From the NCBI RefSeq assembly GCF_964340395.1, contig NC_135561.1:5134001-5198000 (forward strand): a stretch of DNA of 64,000 nt, in the 5' to 3' direction. Source of the stretch: Glandiceps talaboti (Eukaryota; Hemichordata; Enteropneusta; Spengelidae). Shown piece by piece: positions 28,901 through 40,051 of the stretch (position 1 is the first letter of the stretch; every line of letters starts with the position of its first letter). The position numbers and the translations under genes were made by a program. Under the pieces are notes generated by a model, which did not search any database, had not been told where the DNA came from, and worked only from the letters and a program-made list of their open reading frames with translations.

Positions 28901-31900
28901 AAATGTGAATAATGCATGTAATACAATTTGAGTGATACAAACACTCGGGCGTGACTTGAAATTGCCCATTTCACGTTATTGTATTGCGATATTGATTCAT
29001 CATGTCTTTCATTGTTACACTGGTATATTCGCCATTTTGTTTTTTGCTATATAGTCATGGGAAGAGTCGTTACACTGTACTAATGTTTTACATTGATGAT
29101 ATAACGAGATTTTAAATTTAACTATATCACATATGTATTCCTGCCAGCAACATTCAGTGAATCCTATCATTGTATATAAAGATATATAGAGCGTTGGTGT
29201 ATATGTAATCGGCATGATAAGATGTATTCACTCAATTCGTTTCATACGAAAACAAAACCATCCTTTACTTCATTACCCACATCAACACATCTACTTGTAC
29301 CGATAAAGACTAATGAAACGTTAATGTGTTGCTATCGAGCTCTAGGAGGGTGGCACAGTAAGGACCACTGTACAAATACACAAACTTTGTTATCGATGTA
29401 GATAGCGTGAAGACTACCATGGAATGTTTACCAAATATTGACAGTGGTGATGATTATCAGTTATTATCCAATTACTGAGGACAACTTTGTATGGCTACGT
29501 AGGTGATGATTTGGATCATAAAACGAAGGCCAATTAAACAAGTTATCGCAATAATTGTGGTCCGACTGATTGCAGTTGAAGTTCACGACTATTGTTTGAA
29601 AGCCAGTGATATAATAGGAGTCGGTTAACTTGAAACAGTCCGTCGTCTGGCTCCACAAAAGTCGTACTAACATTGCTACATTTTATCTTCTGACTCCACA
29701 AAAGTTGTACTAACATTGCTACATTTTATCATCTGGCTTGCCACAAGTCGTACTAACATTGCTACATTTTATCGTCTGGCTTGACACAAGTCGTACTAAC
29801 ATTGCTACATTTTATCGTCTGGCTTGACAAATATTTAAGTACAATTGCTACATTTTAGTTCTTAAGGGTGTGGATTACCCAAAGATAGTCCACACAAAGA
29901 AAATGTAGCAAATGTTGTGGAGACTTTTGTTGCGCCAGATGATGAAACGTAGCAGTGATATGATATTGAGTCAGGTTGACAAGCTTTTATTTTATGGCGG
30001 GATGAAAGTATCACCGCCTACATGGCACCCATCGTCACGTTCCCTATACGTTGGGATACAGATGTATTTTATAATCGCAAGTAATTTTCAAAGCCACATG
30101 GGACGGTGTTATAAAGTATTACGACCACGATTATTTAGTCTGTCATTCGAAGGTGAAATATAATTTTGTAATATCAATTGTTCAACTTTCTCTATGTTGA
30201 CCTGCATTTGACCATGCCAACAAATGAACTCCACAGGATGGGCAGCCATACTACCAGCATGGAAAGATTGAGGAAACAAAACTCGGCGTACTTTCATATC
30301 GAACAGTATATTTGATATTTTCACCTAATAAACGTGATATCGAGTGCTTCCTCTCCAAGTTAGGTTACTGAATATTACACCCCTGTTCAAATAGCCGTAA
30401 AGAGATTAGCCATGCTCGGTGAGTCTCCTAATAATATCAAATTACTGAAAACATATATGAGAGCTGCATATCATAACTATAATGATATGATAAAGACCGT
30501 TATTCACCCGAGGATATGAAAACGTTTTACAACAGCAAGGTGAAGTACGTCCATAGTAATATTACCAATATTGAACTGATTTTTGCGAAGTCGTTATCAG
30601 CCAGTGCTGCCTCATACCATCTGTAACATTATGAGAAATGGCCTTATATTCTAAAGATATGTTACAAAGGATATAAATCATGTTAAGAATTGTAATTAGA
30701 TATTTTCCCCCCGATATTTTTTCTTCGTTCAGCCAAGGAAATTATGAGTGACCTAAGGGGCCCTTGTGACTACTCGTCTAGCGACTCGTAGTGACAACCC
30801 TTCGGTCACGAGTAATTTCCGGCTGAATGAAGGAAAACATGAGGAATAATATAATAATACCATCGCCAGTAATATTTTTTTAAATCGGGGAAAGTACTGG
30901 CAATTGAGCATTTTGACTCATATTTCGAAAACAGCAGAACCAGTGACGTCGAACGACCAGAGTATTTATTCTATATTCTTTTGTTGAACTTGGCTTGTGC
31001 ATGGTGTAATTTACCTTCTCATGACTTGGAACAAAACCTTGACGTCGTTTAAAGACATTTCATGTAGAGGTTTGCAGGGAAAGCGGAAACTCATTCTTGT
31101 TGAAAATATGATCATGGATCTATAGTAAAAGGAAGACCGCTCGAAACGTTTCTAGTTTATTGTCGTTTTACGAACAGATGGGAAGAATAATAGATTCACC
31201 ATGGTTTAATCGTTAAAACCAAATTAAAAATCTCCTATGAAAATTCCCTTTCTACCGTCCACCAAGATAAAGCTGCAATAACTGTAACCGAGGTATTATT
31301 TTTTGATCGGACAACCAACAATAAATTCACTGTAAATTGTTAAAATACTAATACTTAGACATTGTACATGACAATTAGTTGTCTATTTTATCTATGAGTA
31401 GTATAGTAATAAGTTGAAATCGTGATTCATTGGTGACGCTGATTTTTTGGGTGCGGACCCCAAAATCAGTTTGTTTTTATTGCTCCATACATCAGTATCA
31501 GTAAATTATTAACCTAACAAAACAGATTTTTAAAAGGTTTCAATTGCAGCTAGTGCAGCTTTAAGAAGACATTTGTGTCACAAAAATGCATGAATGACTT
31601 GAAAGACGTTCTAGGTAAAACTTTTGAAGTTAAACCTCAGACCACTATTGTGGTTAAACTCTTCATACACCACTAAGCACTGTAAGCCAACACCACTTTC
31701 TATTGTGCGTCTCATTAGTCTGGCCTTGAACGACTCGGTGGGATTTATTTTTACCTTTCACGGAGGAAGCCTCTTCAGTGCCACAAAATAATCATTCTAA
31801 ATACTTCAACTTGCAAAAACTGCTGAGTATACATTATGTGACGATAGTGTAACAATTCTAGAAGACGTTAGAATGCATTAGTCTCACAGGAGTGTCGTGC

Positions 31901-34900
31901 TGTCTTTTCATGTGGTCATGGTGTATTAATCCGGGAGGCATGGGGATCTGCATGCCACGAATGACTGAGATCACGGTAAAGTTCTCTGACCTTCTCAACA
32001 TATGTGCCACTGAGGAGTCATGAAATGAAAACGATGCTTCCAAAAGTCGCATCAACTTTGGAGAGAATCAGAGACGTCTTTGCATAAAACATGTATCGGA
32101 AATAGTCATTCCTGGTACTTATTTAGCCATGATTACTAGTACTAGTGACACTCAGCATGTGATACACTCAGGGGAGAAATGGATCTGTAATTCGATATTT
32201 CAGTACGCGTAAAGAGGTAAAGATAAAGGTAAAGAAGTCCCTCTCTGAGGGCAAATAATCAGTTTCCCTTTCTTTTTATCTTTAGGACTTGTGTAGCCAA
32301 AAATATAACTGTCGCATTGAGCACTTTAATTTCACAAGTTGTGAGAGGGTTGTGATTTCTTATTCTGTATTGTTTGGCACATCCCTCACCTTTCTAGACT
32401 GCCGTAATCCCCCCCCCCCCTGTCAGACGTGATGTAAGGTTCGCGTGACTGTATTTGCAGAAGAAATCATGAAAAACGAGTTTCAATATATACATTGTAA
32501 ATATCCAGCGAAGGGGTTAAAAGATTGTACATACACCAAGAGCCTTGGTTAAATTAATTTTACAGTGCAAACAAACACGATGACGACGAATACAATCCTT
32601 GGTGACCACAAAGTGTGAGTATTAATTTACCATAGCAGAAATTTCACACCTCCACTTTTTATGAAAATTATCTTTTTTTTCCACTTCTGGTACAGGATTG
32701 CGGTGTAGGTTTACGGACTCACGTGTTTCATCAACGCGATATCACGGTATTATGACCGTATGTATAGAATTGGAACAAAAATAAAAGGGGTATTTTAACC
32801 CATGTTGGTTTGTGTAACAATATAATGGAGCAGAGAACACAGACACCCAGGCTTTGTTTTCCTTTAGGGACAAGGGAATCTCAATGGTGATGTAATTGTT
32901 CGGTGTGCAAGAAAGTCATTAAAATAACAAAAAACAAAATCAGCGCTAAAGTGCTTCACAAGAAGAAAATGGGTAAGATAGGGGAGCTTGAAAAATAACA
33001 CAAATTTCTATTCACCAATCTCCAAATTGTGTGATTTGTAATTCTTGTCCTTTTGATTCACCACTGTGTTTTTTATGTTTAGTCGTTTCGAATGCACAAC
33101 ATTTATGGATCAGTTGTGTACCGCTTCATAAATGAGGAAAACAAATGTGATATAAAAATTTATGTGTGCGAAATTTTACTTCCATTCACAGGAGTGTTCT
33201 TAGCGTGTATTACGTTTTGTGACGTAATGTTAGATGTCCGAGTCAATAGTAAGTAACTATGTAAATCTTTGTTGTGGGGCGTGAACTGATATGGTGCAGG
33301 GTTCCAATGCTGATCTGAGGGAACTCACAATGCGTAAATGATTAAGTGTGGTTTAAGTAGACCGGTACAAATATGAAGACTACCTCGCTGAGTGCCTTCT
33401 GACCTCTGTCGCTATATTATACTTTGCCATGTTATTCTTCCCTTGCCATGTGCACTACGGTGTCTGATTAATTAGGAAAAACAAAAGTATCAATTCTTTC
33501 CTTGTTACTGCCTGATTTGTCAATTCTACAAACACTACAAATATCCCCTGGCGATGACCTTTTGCTGTTTACTACCGCTTCTTCTACAATGGGGGTGTTC
33601 CCAAATTCTTTGACAAGCCATGCACTAAACACACCCATTACATGTTTTACTCATACGAAGGATGCCTTATAATTTCACCTAACACAACAACCAAGTGAAT
33701 GCCACGAGTATTGATCGGATAGGCCGCCATTATATTTCATGATCAAAGGATAGTTTAACGTGTGGTCGAATACGGTTCATTGCGGTAATCAAAATTAGGT
33801 CGTTGGATATACTAAACTGGTGTAGTACAACGAGGTCTTACAAACTAACTGCCAAACAAAATGGCAGAGGGCAGAGGCAAACCAAATGATGATCCATTAT
33901 TCTTGTCAGCTGTGCTCGCGTTACTAACACAAATATACTATACCACACGCTGGAATTTCTTTTGGGGCACATTGTCAGGGGGTACGAATTAGGTTAAATA
34001 CAAACCTCTGGAGTACTTTATCATGTTGAGTGATAAATATTTGCGGCGTTTTGATCGTAAAAAATGACGACAGCTATATACCAGGGCAGTAAGTAGAATC
34101 TGTGATGTATTGGACCTAGGAGATCCGATATGATAATCACGTTGGGCCACAGGTGCCATGTAAAAATATATTAAATTACAATAAGCATTCACTATTTACC
34201 TCTATCCGCAGTTTTTCCATTTCACGTTTCAATTCTTTTCTCTGTTTTTCCGAATCAACGAGCTTACGTCTCAGGATTTGATTTTCTTCCTCGATTCTGC
34301 CCCTTTTTTCTTCTAGATTTTCGAGTTCTAGATGAAGACGAACGGAAACATCTTTGGCAACACGTAACTCTTGTTGCATGTCATTCATAGCACCACCATT
34401 CTCAGCAGACGCCTTACTACCACGTTGTGGCAAGGATGTTAGTTTTTTATCCATTGATTTCTTTTCTGTTTCAAGTTCTTCAATTTTTCGCTCAGCTTTT
34501 CGCAGACGATATTGTTGCACGCGCACGTTTTTGGAAGCAGCATCGAGCTGTTTTTGTATATCCCGAAATTCTTCGATTTCACCTTCTCTGAAAGTGTCAC
34601 GGACCTCATCCATTTCCACTTTTAACTCCTCAAGCTCAGCTTCGAGATTTTCATTCGATTTCTTTAATGTATCACAGGTGGACTCGGTAGCATCTAATTT
34701 CTGTTGCATAGCTATCATCGCTTTATACGGTTCCTGACTCTTTACTGAATCTGGCAGCTGAGAAGCTCTCAACTTGTGGTTTTCGTCAACCAGATCACCA
34801 GCCTGTTTTTCCATATCATCAAGTTGATGTTGTAGTTTATCGACGATTAATTTCAATTCATCTACTTCTGTTTTGTTGATAAACTCAACAGCATTGCCTA

Positions 34901-36134
34901 CACGTTCTGCTTCACTAGATAACCCTGCCGGCGAACTCTCGGGGTCTGTGGAGGGTGCTTCTTTAACGGCTTTCAGCTCAGCAGGTTTCGTTTCAGCAGT
35001 TTTAGAGCTACTATCGATACATTTCGAAGCTTGTTTTTTGTCCCCTTGACTAATTTCAGCTTTGTCACAATCCATCTTGCCACTCTGATGTCCCGAACCC
35101 TTTGACATAAGATCTTGCGTCTCTGCAGACTTCACAATGGGGTCACGTTGATCAGCCAATGACACGGATCCTGACATGCTAATTTCGTCACCCACTTCAT
35201 ACAATGTTGTTCCTGCAGCGGGTGATACACCCAGACCGTTTAAGGCAGTGCTATTTGTCCCTACATTGGTGTTTCCTTTTACAATAGTGTGCAATCCTTC
35301 TCTAGCACCAAGGCTTCTACTTCGAGCACGAACACGTTCCTGTGACAATTCCTCACTTAACTCAGCCTCTTTCTGAATCACTAATGAATCTAGCGACTTA
35401 TTAACATTCGCCGATTCGGCCAATGAGCATTTAAATTGAAAATTAGCTTCACGCTCCGATAATAACTCGGGCGTTCTTTTCTCCGTATCGCTAGTAAGAC
35501 TGGATAAATCCTCGTATGTACTGTACATGGAAAAATCTCCTGCAAATTGCACACTTTCGAAATTTTGGTCACTTATCACTTCGTCTGCGCTCGGACGAAC
35601 CCGAACTCCTTGTGTTCGTTCGTCTGCAGCAAGTGACAGTTCCTTCTCATATTTTGAATTCCTAGAATAGCTATGGGATGTCAATGACTTGGACAGACTT
35701 AAATCATCTTGTGTCGTTGAAGTGATACGTCGTTCTGACCTCATTTTAAGACTACTGTCGTCTAAAAATGGCGACGCTGCTGAGTGCATCACCGTAGATG
35801 CTTGCACATCACTGTAATATATACACTCATCCGTTTGATACCGTGTGGACGCCGTTGACACCAAAGACGAAGCAGCGCGAGTGGAGCTATGAAATATGTC
35901 ATCCATGGCCGACATTGTAAAGTCCGCTACCATTGGTGATGGTGATAGGTTCGATGGATGGTCGCTCTTTTCGCGAGAACACGTTCTACATTTATCACTC
36001 TGCCAGGTTTGTGGCTGGAAAGTACAACAGTCGGTCTTCCTAACACTCATACCCAAATTGATGGCAGGTAAACATCTATCCACATATGTTGGACAGATAA
36101 CGGCTATAACGACTTTCCATCCCGCGTCCGGCAT
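837..36134 (-). CDS. MTCL: SOGA/MTCL-family coiled-coil protein gene (six visible coding exons, 3' end outside window)
   Basis: Six minus-strand exons join in frame to about 1091 residues: 36134-34200, 14572-14558, 12491-12423, 11968-11560, 9011-8415 and 1084-837. Junction phases are 0, 0, 0, 1 and 1. The family call rests on conserved blocks I recognise from SOGA/MTCL proteins: EVRDTFREGEIEEFRDIQ, QYRLRKAERK and AKDVSVRLHLELENLEEKR in exon 1, then LEHQLQLVEEEANVMRRK with a KYKMHFGTLETP-type linker in exon 4. Vertebrate relatives crosslink or stabilise microtubules near Golgi or cortex, or are linked to autophagy control; carrying that role over here is inference. The N-terminal 400 residues are low-complexity Ser/Thr-rich, and almost everything after about residue 420 is predicted coiled coil. 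The reading frame is still open at the last visible donor (837/836), so the C-terminus lies left of the window. Exon joins are read by eye, without transcript evidence. Confidence 0.85.
1572..2310 (+). repeat. 30-bp minisatellite, about 24 copies
   Basis: Tandem units each contain TGTATGGGTCATGTAAATAT followed by CAACCTAAGG with scattered substitutions. Because 30 is a multiple of 3, one frame stays open as a decapeptide array (MGHVNINLRC-like, variants GDV and GLV). A one-base insertion near 2101 shifts the frame. It lies in the intron between the last two visible MTCL exons, on the opposite strand. Nothing suggests it is translated. Confidence 0.9.
6139..6178. repeat. (CCCCCA)n hexanucleotide repeat
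   Basis: There are six to seven copies. The minus strand reads (TGGGGG)n with more than four runs of five G, so it can form a G-quadruplex. It lies in an MTCL intron on the transcribed gene's sense strand. Confidence 0.9.
8415..9011 (-). CDS. MTCL: MTCL-family gene, long coiled-coil exon
   Basis: The acceptor is TTTTTCATTTTTTGTAG (9013-9012). The first two bases AT complete a GAT codon with the G left by the previous exon. The exon encodes about 198 residues with three more coiled-coil modules (AEVQRHIEEAETLRQHLSD, LKKYLRKKEEENLAIRKRL, LKSQISLLKQENERIRKK), then a Pro/Ser-rich break (GGAPPSSPEHSVES) and a final helix ending LEEQL. The donor is taken as TTAG|GTTCGT at 8414-8413, a non-ideal site. 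Its phase 1 fits the next exon exactly (G+GC gives Gly). If that donor is not used, translation stops two codons later at TAA, giving a possible short isoform. Confidence 0.85.
11560..11968 (-). CDS. MTCL: MTCL-family gene, coiled-coil repeat exon
   Basis: The acceptor is TTTGTGTTTCTTTGAAAG at 11970-11969 and the exon opens ATG AAA AAA CTT. The donor is G|GTAAGT at 11559-11558, leaving one base (phase 1). The encoded 136 residues hold two copies of a coiled-coil module, LEHQLQLVEEEANVMRRKLG and LRLQLMMVEQEATVMRRKMS. They are joined by a KYKMHFGTLETPRKEGE linker that is the strongest single match to vertebrate SOGA proteins I can recall. A Gly/Ala-rich spacer (GKGGVSAVTAGG) closes the exon. 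Confidence 0.87.
12423..12491 (-). CDS. MTCL: MTCL-family gene, 69-nt coiled-coil exon
   Basis: The exon has 23 codons beginning VELLKRKLGQIQDDAV and ending EEHRRK, strongly heptad-like. It is phase 0 at both ends, with acceptor TTCTTTTCAAAAG and donor AAG|GTATCC (12422-12421). It joins directly to the 14572-14558 microexon upstream and the 11968 exon downstream. The family's conserved RRKL/KRKL core recurs here. Confidence 0.75.
14392..14443. repeat. (CAA)n microsatellite
   Basis: About 17 perfect CAA units, about 110 bp downstream of the 15-nt MTCL microexon in gene orientation. Confidence 0.95.
14558..14572 (-). CDS. MTCL: MTCL-family gene, 15-nt microexon (LRRKE)
   Basis: Five codons (CTA CGT AGG AAG GAA) lie between a good acceptor (pyrimidine-rich stretch ending CATTCCATGCAG) and a near-perfect donor GTAAGTAT. 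Phase 0 at both ends matches the exons on either side and extends the heptad pattern: EKLRIE-LRRKE-VELLKRKL. It is too short to rest on coding content, so the call depends on splice-site strength and phase. It may be alternatively included. Confidence 0.6.
14680..14737. repeat. (CA)n microsatellite
   Basis: About 29 perfect CA units, just upstream of the microexon in gene orientation. Confidence 0.95.
15020..15102. repeat. (ACAT)n-(CA)n compound microsatellite
   Basis: A tetranucleotide ACAT run passes directly into CA repeats. Confidence 0.95.
15767..15850. repeat. (GTTT)n-(GT)n-(GTTT)n microsatellite
   Basis: A GT core is flanked on both sides by TTTG units, a symmetrical compound repeat. 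Confidence 0.95.
20931..20962. repeat. (GT)n followed by poly-G
   Basis: About nine GT units run into 14 consecutive G. Confidence 0.9.
22270..22352 (+). mobile_element. Possible tRNA-derived SINE head
   Basis: The sequence GCGAGTTAGCGCAATAGCTT resembles a pol III A-box region. GGGAATCGAATGCGACATGC about 45 nt further on resembles a degenerate B box. I do not see a full tRNA cloverleaf or a second copy. Inference only. Confidence 0.3.
24629..24719. repeat. CT/CCCTCT-rich polypyrimidine tract with poly-C
   Basis: Irregular CTCTCCCT repeats, a run of 12 C, then a perfect (TC)n tail give a 90-base pure-pyrimidine strand. Confidence 0.95.
25801..25993. repeat. Compound (GAT)n-(GCT)n-(GAT)n-(GAC)n trinucleotide tract
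   Basis: It is a 190-bp tract of period 3 (or 6) in which GCT and GAC blocks interrupt GAT. It gives long open frames of Met, Leu, Asp or Thr that are repeat artefacts. Confidence 0.95.
27548..27625. repeat. (GT)n/(TGTC)n microsatellite
   Basis: GT repeat interrupted by regularly placed C. Confidence 0.9.
29638..29948. repeat. 43-bp tandem array (about 4-5 copies) with an inverted copy downstream
   Basis: Units contain GTCGTACTAACATTGCTACA then TTTTATCGTCTGGCTTG, running 29638-29858. An inverted, diverged copy follows at about 29899-29948 (AAAATGTAGCAAATGTT and CTTTTGTTGCGCCAGATGAT). The whole resembles a small foldback element with internally repeated left arm. It sits in the 19.6-kb MTCL intron. 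Confidence 0.65.
30695..30895. mobile_element. Snap-back palindromic element (MITE-like)
   Basis: The left arm TTCGTTCAGCC..GGAAATTATGAGTGACC..AAGGG..TTGTGACTAC pairs with the right arm read in reverse (TTCATTCAGCC GGAAATTACTCGTGACC..AAGGG TTGTCACTAC). The loop is short, near 30775-30790. Outer bases also match as inverted copies (TTTTCCCCCCGATAT with TTTCCCCGAT). Arms are about 50 nt or longer. No coding capacity is seen. Confidence 0.6.
31268..31564. mobile_element. MITE-like element, copy 1
   Basis: The ends are inverted: left TAAAGCTGCAATAACTGTAA, right (reverse complement) TAAAGCTGCACTAGCTGCAA. The length is about 297 bp and non-coding. A second, diverged copy lies at 54461-54744 with similar ends and a similar A-rich right interior (AACAAAACAGATTTTTAAAA versus AACAAAAATATTTTCAAAAA). 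Confidence 0.55.
34200..36134 (-). CDS. MTCL: MTCL-family gene, first coding exon (residues 1-645)
   Basis: This exon has 645 open codons and ends GAG|GTAAAT (donor at 34199-34198, phase 0). The ATG at 36134 is the first in frame, since a TGA immediately precedes it. Its context is poor (T at -3). Met29 (ATG at 36050) has G at -3 and A at +4 and opens MSVRKTDCC, so it may be the main start. Residues about 36-60 hold a Cys/His cluster (CC, then CxxC, then H) resembling the short N-terminal motif of MPRIP/outspread proteins; that resemblance is from memory. Residues 60-400 are Ser/Thr-rich and probably disordered. Coiled coil begins near residue 420 (ELKLIVDKLQHQLDDMEKQ). The SOGA signature blocks sit near residues 497-550 and 583-645. 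Confidence 0.88.
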
Positions 36135-36176
36135 TCAAACGTAATGAAATATCCTCCACTGTACAGTGTAATTTTC

Positions 36177-36184
36177 CTTATATA
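36177..36184 (-). promoter_or_regulatory. TATA box of the MTCL-family gene
   Basis: TATATAAG is read on the minus strand. A start site about 30-39 bp downstream (around 36145-36155) would give a 5' leader of only some 11-20 nt before the first ATG at 36134. That favours leaky scanning to Met29. A TCATT initiator-like sequence lies at about 36147-36143. Confidence 0.5.
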
Positions 36185-38206
36185 GAAACCCGAGCAACCA
36201 CATGATGTATTTCCAGCTGGTCAACTCGCACCAAGTCTAGCTTCGATAAGCGGGTATACAGTTTCCAGCGCGAGTCACAATTAACGAGAGGCCTGTATTT
36301 AAAAATGACGATTTGACACTAGGTGGGGCCTAATCCAGGGAATTCTACCGATGAATAAATAATAAATAAATGACCCTGAATTCACAATTATCATGTGTTC
36401 TTTGTGTTCAGTTGAATAGTATGTTTGACTACGTCATTAAGAATATTTTAATTTTTTTATTTGCGTTGTTGCAGTGTAGTGCGAATGGTTTAATTCGTGA
36501 AAATTAGCGGCGGAAGCAGTGCCACAAATACAACATTAGATTTCGAAATGACGACAGATGTGTAATATGTACTGAACACTGAATGAAATGGTCAATGGAA
36601 TTACGATTATAATATTAATGAGTTGTGCAGACGACAGTATTGGATATTGAAACTAATGTATTCTTTTTTTTAAAATATATTACATACCCTTGAACATAGG
36701 AATTACAAGCTCAAACACAGCAGACACACGTGAACAATGTAACCCTGCTATACATCATAGTTACATCATAGTGTTCCCATATTTACAAGACAGGAAAATT
36801 ACTTGATGGAATAAATTGATGTAAAATAGTGAAAGATGCCAAATAAATGCATTCTGATTTCCTGTTTGCGTAAGGGATTGAAACCCCCCAGATGCCAAAT
36901 TGGATTGAATTTGTTATTGGCACACCGTACGTCGACATTCAATAAATCTTGATATTTCTAGCAAACGAAAGGTAAATACATTAGGAGTTAATCTTGTGTG
37001 ACTATTAAGTAATGTATTAAATTGATGGCATATCTCTCTCTCGGGGGTAAGAGTCAGAACCAGTCCGAATATTTCCATTTCTACAGAAAATATGTTGAGC
37101 GTCAATAAATTCGAATTTTTACCGCGTTCTACTTTCAATTTTCTACAAAAAAAATAATAATGATAATAATTGTTGTTTCTTGTTTTTGCAGCGATAACTA
37201 TGCAAAATGCTTGTAATATAGTTCGATACTATTTGACCTTAAATTAACCCTAAAATGCATACTATATTCATCACTGTGCTGACAAAACGTACGAAAAAAA
37301 CTGGCGCCTGTAAATTTAAGGATAACCTGGCAGTTTATTCTTCCAGTCCTATATTCACATTTTTTTTAAAAAATGAGACATACATGTTGTGATAATAATT
37401 ATTAGATTATTTACATGTCACAGAGAATATCGGGCAAGGTGCATACCTCAAAGTGGTACAAGCTAAATTTACAAGCATTTCACTAAATATGAAAATATCT
37501 ATATAAAACCACATTTCAGTGTAACATTGATATCAATGCATGCCTTCCATATCATCACGATTGTCTTCTGTTAGAATTGTTAGAACAGTCGATTGCATAG
37601 TGGAGATTTTCTGGTTATACGTATGATAAATTACGTCATCGGCTCAGGTATCGGATATATATTAATACCCGGTTTGAATTCAGTGCAGGTGGTGGTTAAG
37701 TATGCTTCAGTGACTACAACACAACGATCACCTTTCTAATATGCAGCAAGAACTACGCCCCGATACGTATAAAACAGCCTGTGTCTCTTTAACGTGAGAT
37801 TACCGTTCCTGTGAGAATTAGTGATATGAAAAATTTGAATAAAAATAAATCCTTTTGGAATGTTTGCGGTACCATAGTGTTATATGGTAATATTGTAGTA
37901 TATTTGCTCATTTGGCGCGCACGTGTATCGATCTGTCTCTGCCAATACGTCATCACAATAGATACTAGCAATGAGACAAAGACTGCATATTGTCAATAGT
38001 AACTGCTATTGTAATAATTCTAATTATATGGCAATTTAACGGACGACATTTTTGAAAGGTGAAACAAACGTTATTTGTGTTCACATGACTATTGATTTTA
38101 TGATGTATTTCAATATTCTTAATCAAACAAGCTGTCTGAACATGATTTTTTGATTTCCTTTGTCCTACACCGTCAAAGTAGAATCGTCTCGATATGACGT
38201 CATAGC

Positions 38207-38437
38207 TATGTATGTATGTATGTATGTATGTATGTATGTATGTATGTATGTATGTATGTATGTATGTATGTGTGTGTATGTATGTATGTATGTATGTATG
38301 TATGTATGTATGTATGTATGTATGTATGTATGTATGCATGCATGCATGCATGCATGTATGTATGTATGTATGTATGTATGTATGTATGTATGTATGTATG
38401 TATGTATGTATATGTATGTATATGTATATGTGTGTGT
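38207..38437. repeat. (TATG)n microsatellite, about 230 bp
   Basis: There are about 55 units, with a GCATGCAT block in the middle and TATATG variants at the end. It lies in the apparent intergenic region. Confidence 0.95.
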
Positions 38438-39038
38438 TTATTTTGAAGACGACTTTTTAACGCCATTCTTACACGATGTCTATGATAATTCCAGACTAAC
38501 AACAAGATAAAAAGAAATCTGTAAAAAATAAATAATTCAAATAGCGAAATATGCATCCTAATTCGTTGCATTGGGAAATGCATGTTATTTTTGAAGTGTA
38601 GTGGCCCTGTCATTATTTTACTGCAATCATCCAGGGTACAAAACAGATAGAGTTGTATCCTATAGTGCAGATGTGAATATATTCAGAGTGTGCTGCTAGT
38701 ATATCGTCTATGATCATCTGTAGATTCTGTTACATTCAATTTTTAGAGTGTTTTACTAATCACACATTTGTCATAAATTAACATACAATGTGATATTGTA
38801 ATTGGCATGTCTGATTAAGTAGACTAGGTATTGAAAGTATGTGGTAGACCCGATAGAAAGAAAGTGCGCATGCTCAATATACACCAACATGACCTCAGCC
38901 AAGGGACTGTATTATTGGAATCTGGTGTAGTATATGGAGTTATGTTTATTTCGGTGTTTATGTTTACTGTGTTTACTGTTTATTGTAGTGTATTCGGCCG
39001 TTGTTATTGTTATTGCTGTAGTTGTTGACACAGCCCTT

Positions 39039-39076
<38 letters not shown>

Positions 39077-39077
39077 G
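39039..39077. repeat. (TTG)n microsatellite
   Basis: About 13 TTG units. Confidence 0.9.
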
Positions 39078-39807
39078 ATTTATGGGGATGAATATGACGG
39101 TATTGTTGTATAGTTACTCCGTTGTGACGTCATTTGTATTGTTATTTAACGGTGTGCTCATTGGTCAAGAGACTTAATACAATAAACTGAATTGAATTGA
39201 CGATAGTTCAAGTTCTAGTCAACTTCCAAACGCCAGAGTTAAGTGCTCACAATCTGAGTGAAATTTTGCCTACAATCTCTAATTTCATATTTCTATGTAT
39301 GTGTAGTTAGTCAAATAATCTATATTTCAATAGAACTTGAACATTTGATATGTTGTAGGCGAACACTGAGTTTAAGGCGAGTGTGCTAAATTGAGGTTTA
39401 TATGACAGAGAATGTAATGCCAGTAAACATTGTGGATGACCGCATTTCAACCAAAGGGAAAATATGCTGCTTTAGGAAACTTTGGATCAAGTTTCGTTTG
39501 CGCGTGTTTTGAACACAGATCATCGTTGCCAAATGGGTACCACAGGCAATAAATTTTCTAACAAATATCCGATTGATCATTTGAAGTAAATATGCAAGTA
39601 TCGTTTTTTCACGAGAGAAAACGACAAAAAAGTGTTCCATGGCGAACACATTCATACATGAACAGACAGACTAGTTACGAGGATTCACGAAGAGAGCTTG
39701 AGACAGTAATATGTTTTAAGCTTAATGTCGAAACTGATCTTTAATAATTTAATCTAATACAAAATATATATATTGAGTAACAGGCAAGCTTAATTAAGTT
39801 GAGAGAG

Positions 39808-40051
<244 letters not shown>

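Larger units (their letters stand above)
14573..34199 (-). other. MTCL first coding intron (19.6 kb)
   Basis: It contains several microsatellites, the possible SINE head, the 43-bp array, the snap-back element and one MITE-like copy. Many short open frames occur, none with a recognisable product. Small extra exons cannot be excluded. Confidence 0.55.

Noticed and set aside
34354-34737. Plus-strand 127-residue frame
   Set aside because: It is antisense of the MTCL first coding exon, as are the frames at 35176-35376 and 35896-36144. The coiled-coil signature is on the minus strand.
38160-38613. Frames of MYVC/HTYI repeats on both strands
   Set aside because: They are translations of the (TATG)n microsatellite. 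The same kind of frame appears at 15.0 kb and 52.3-52.6 kb.
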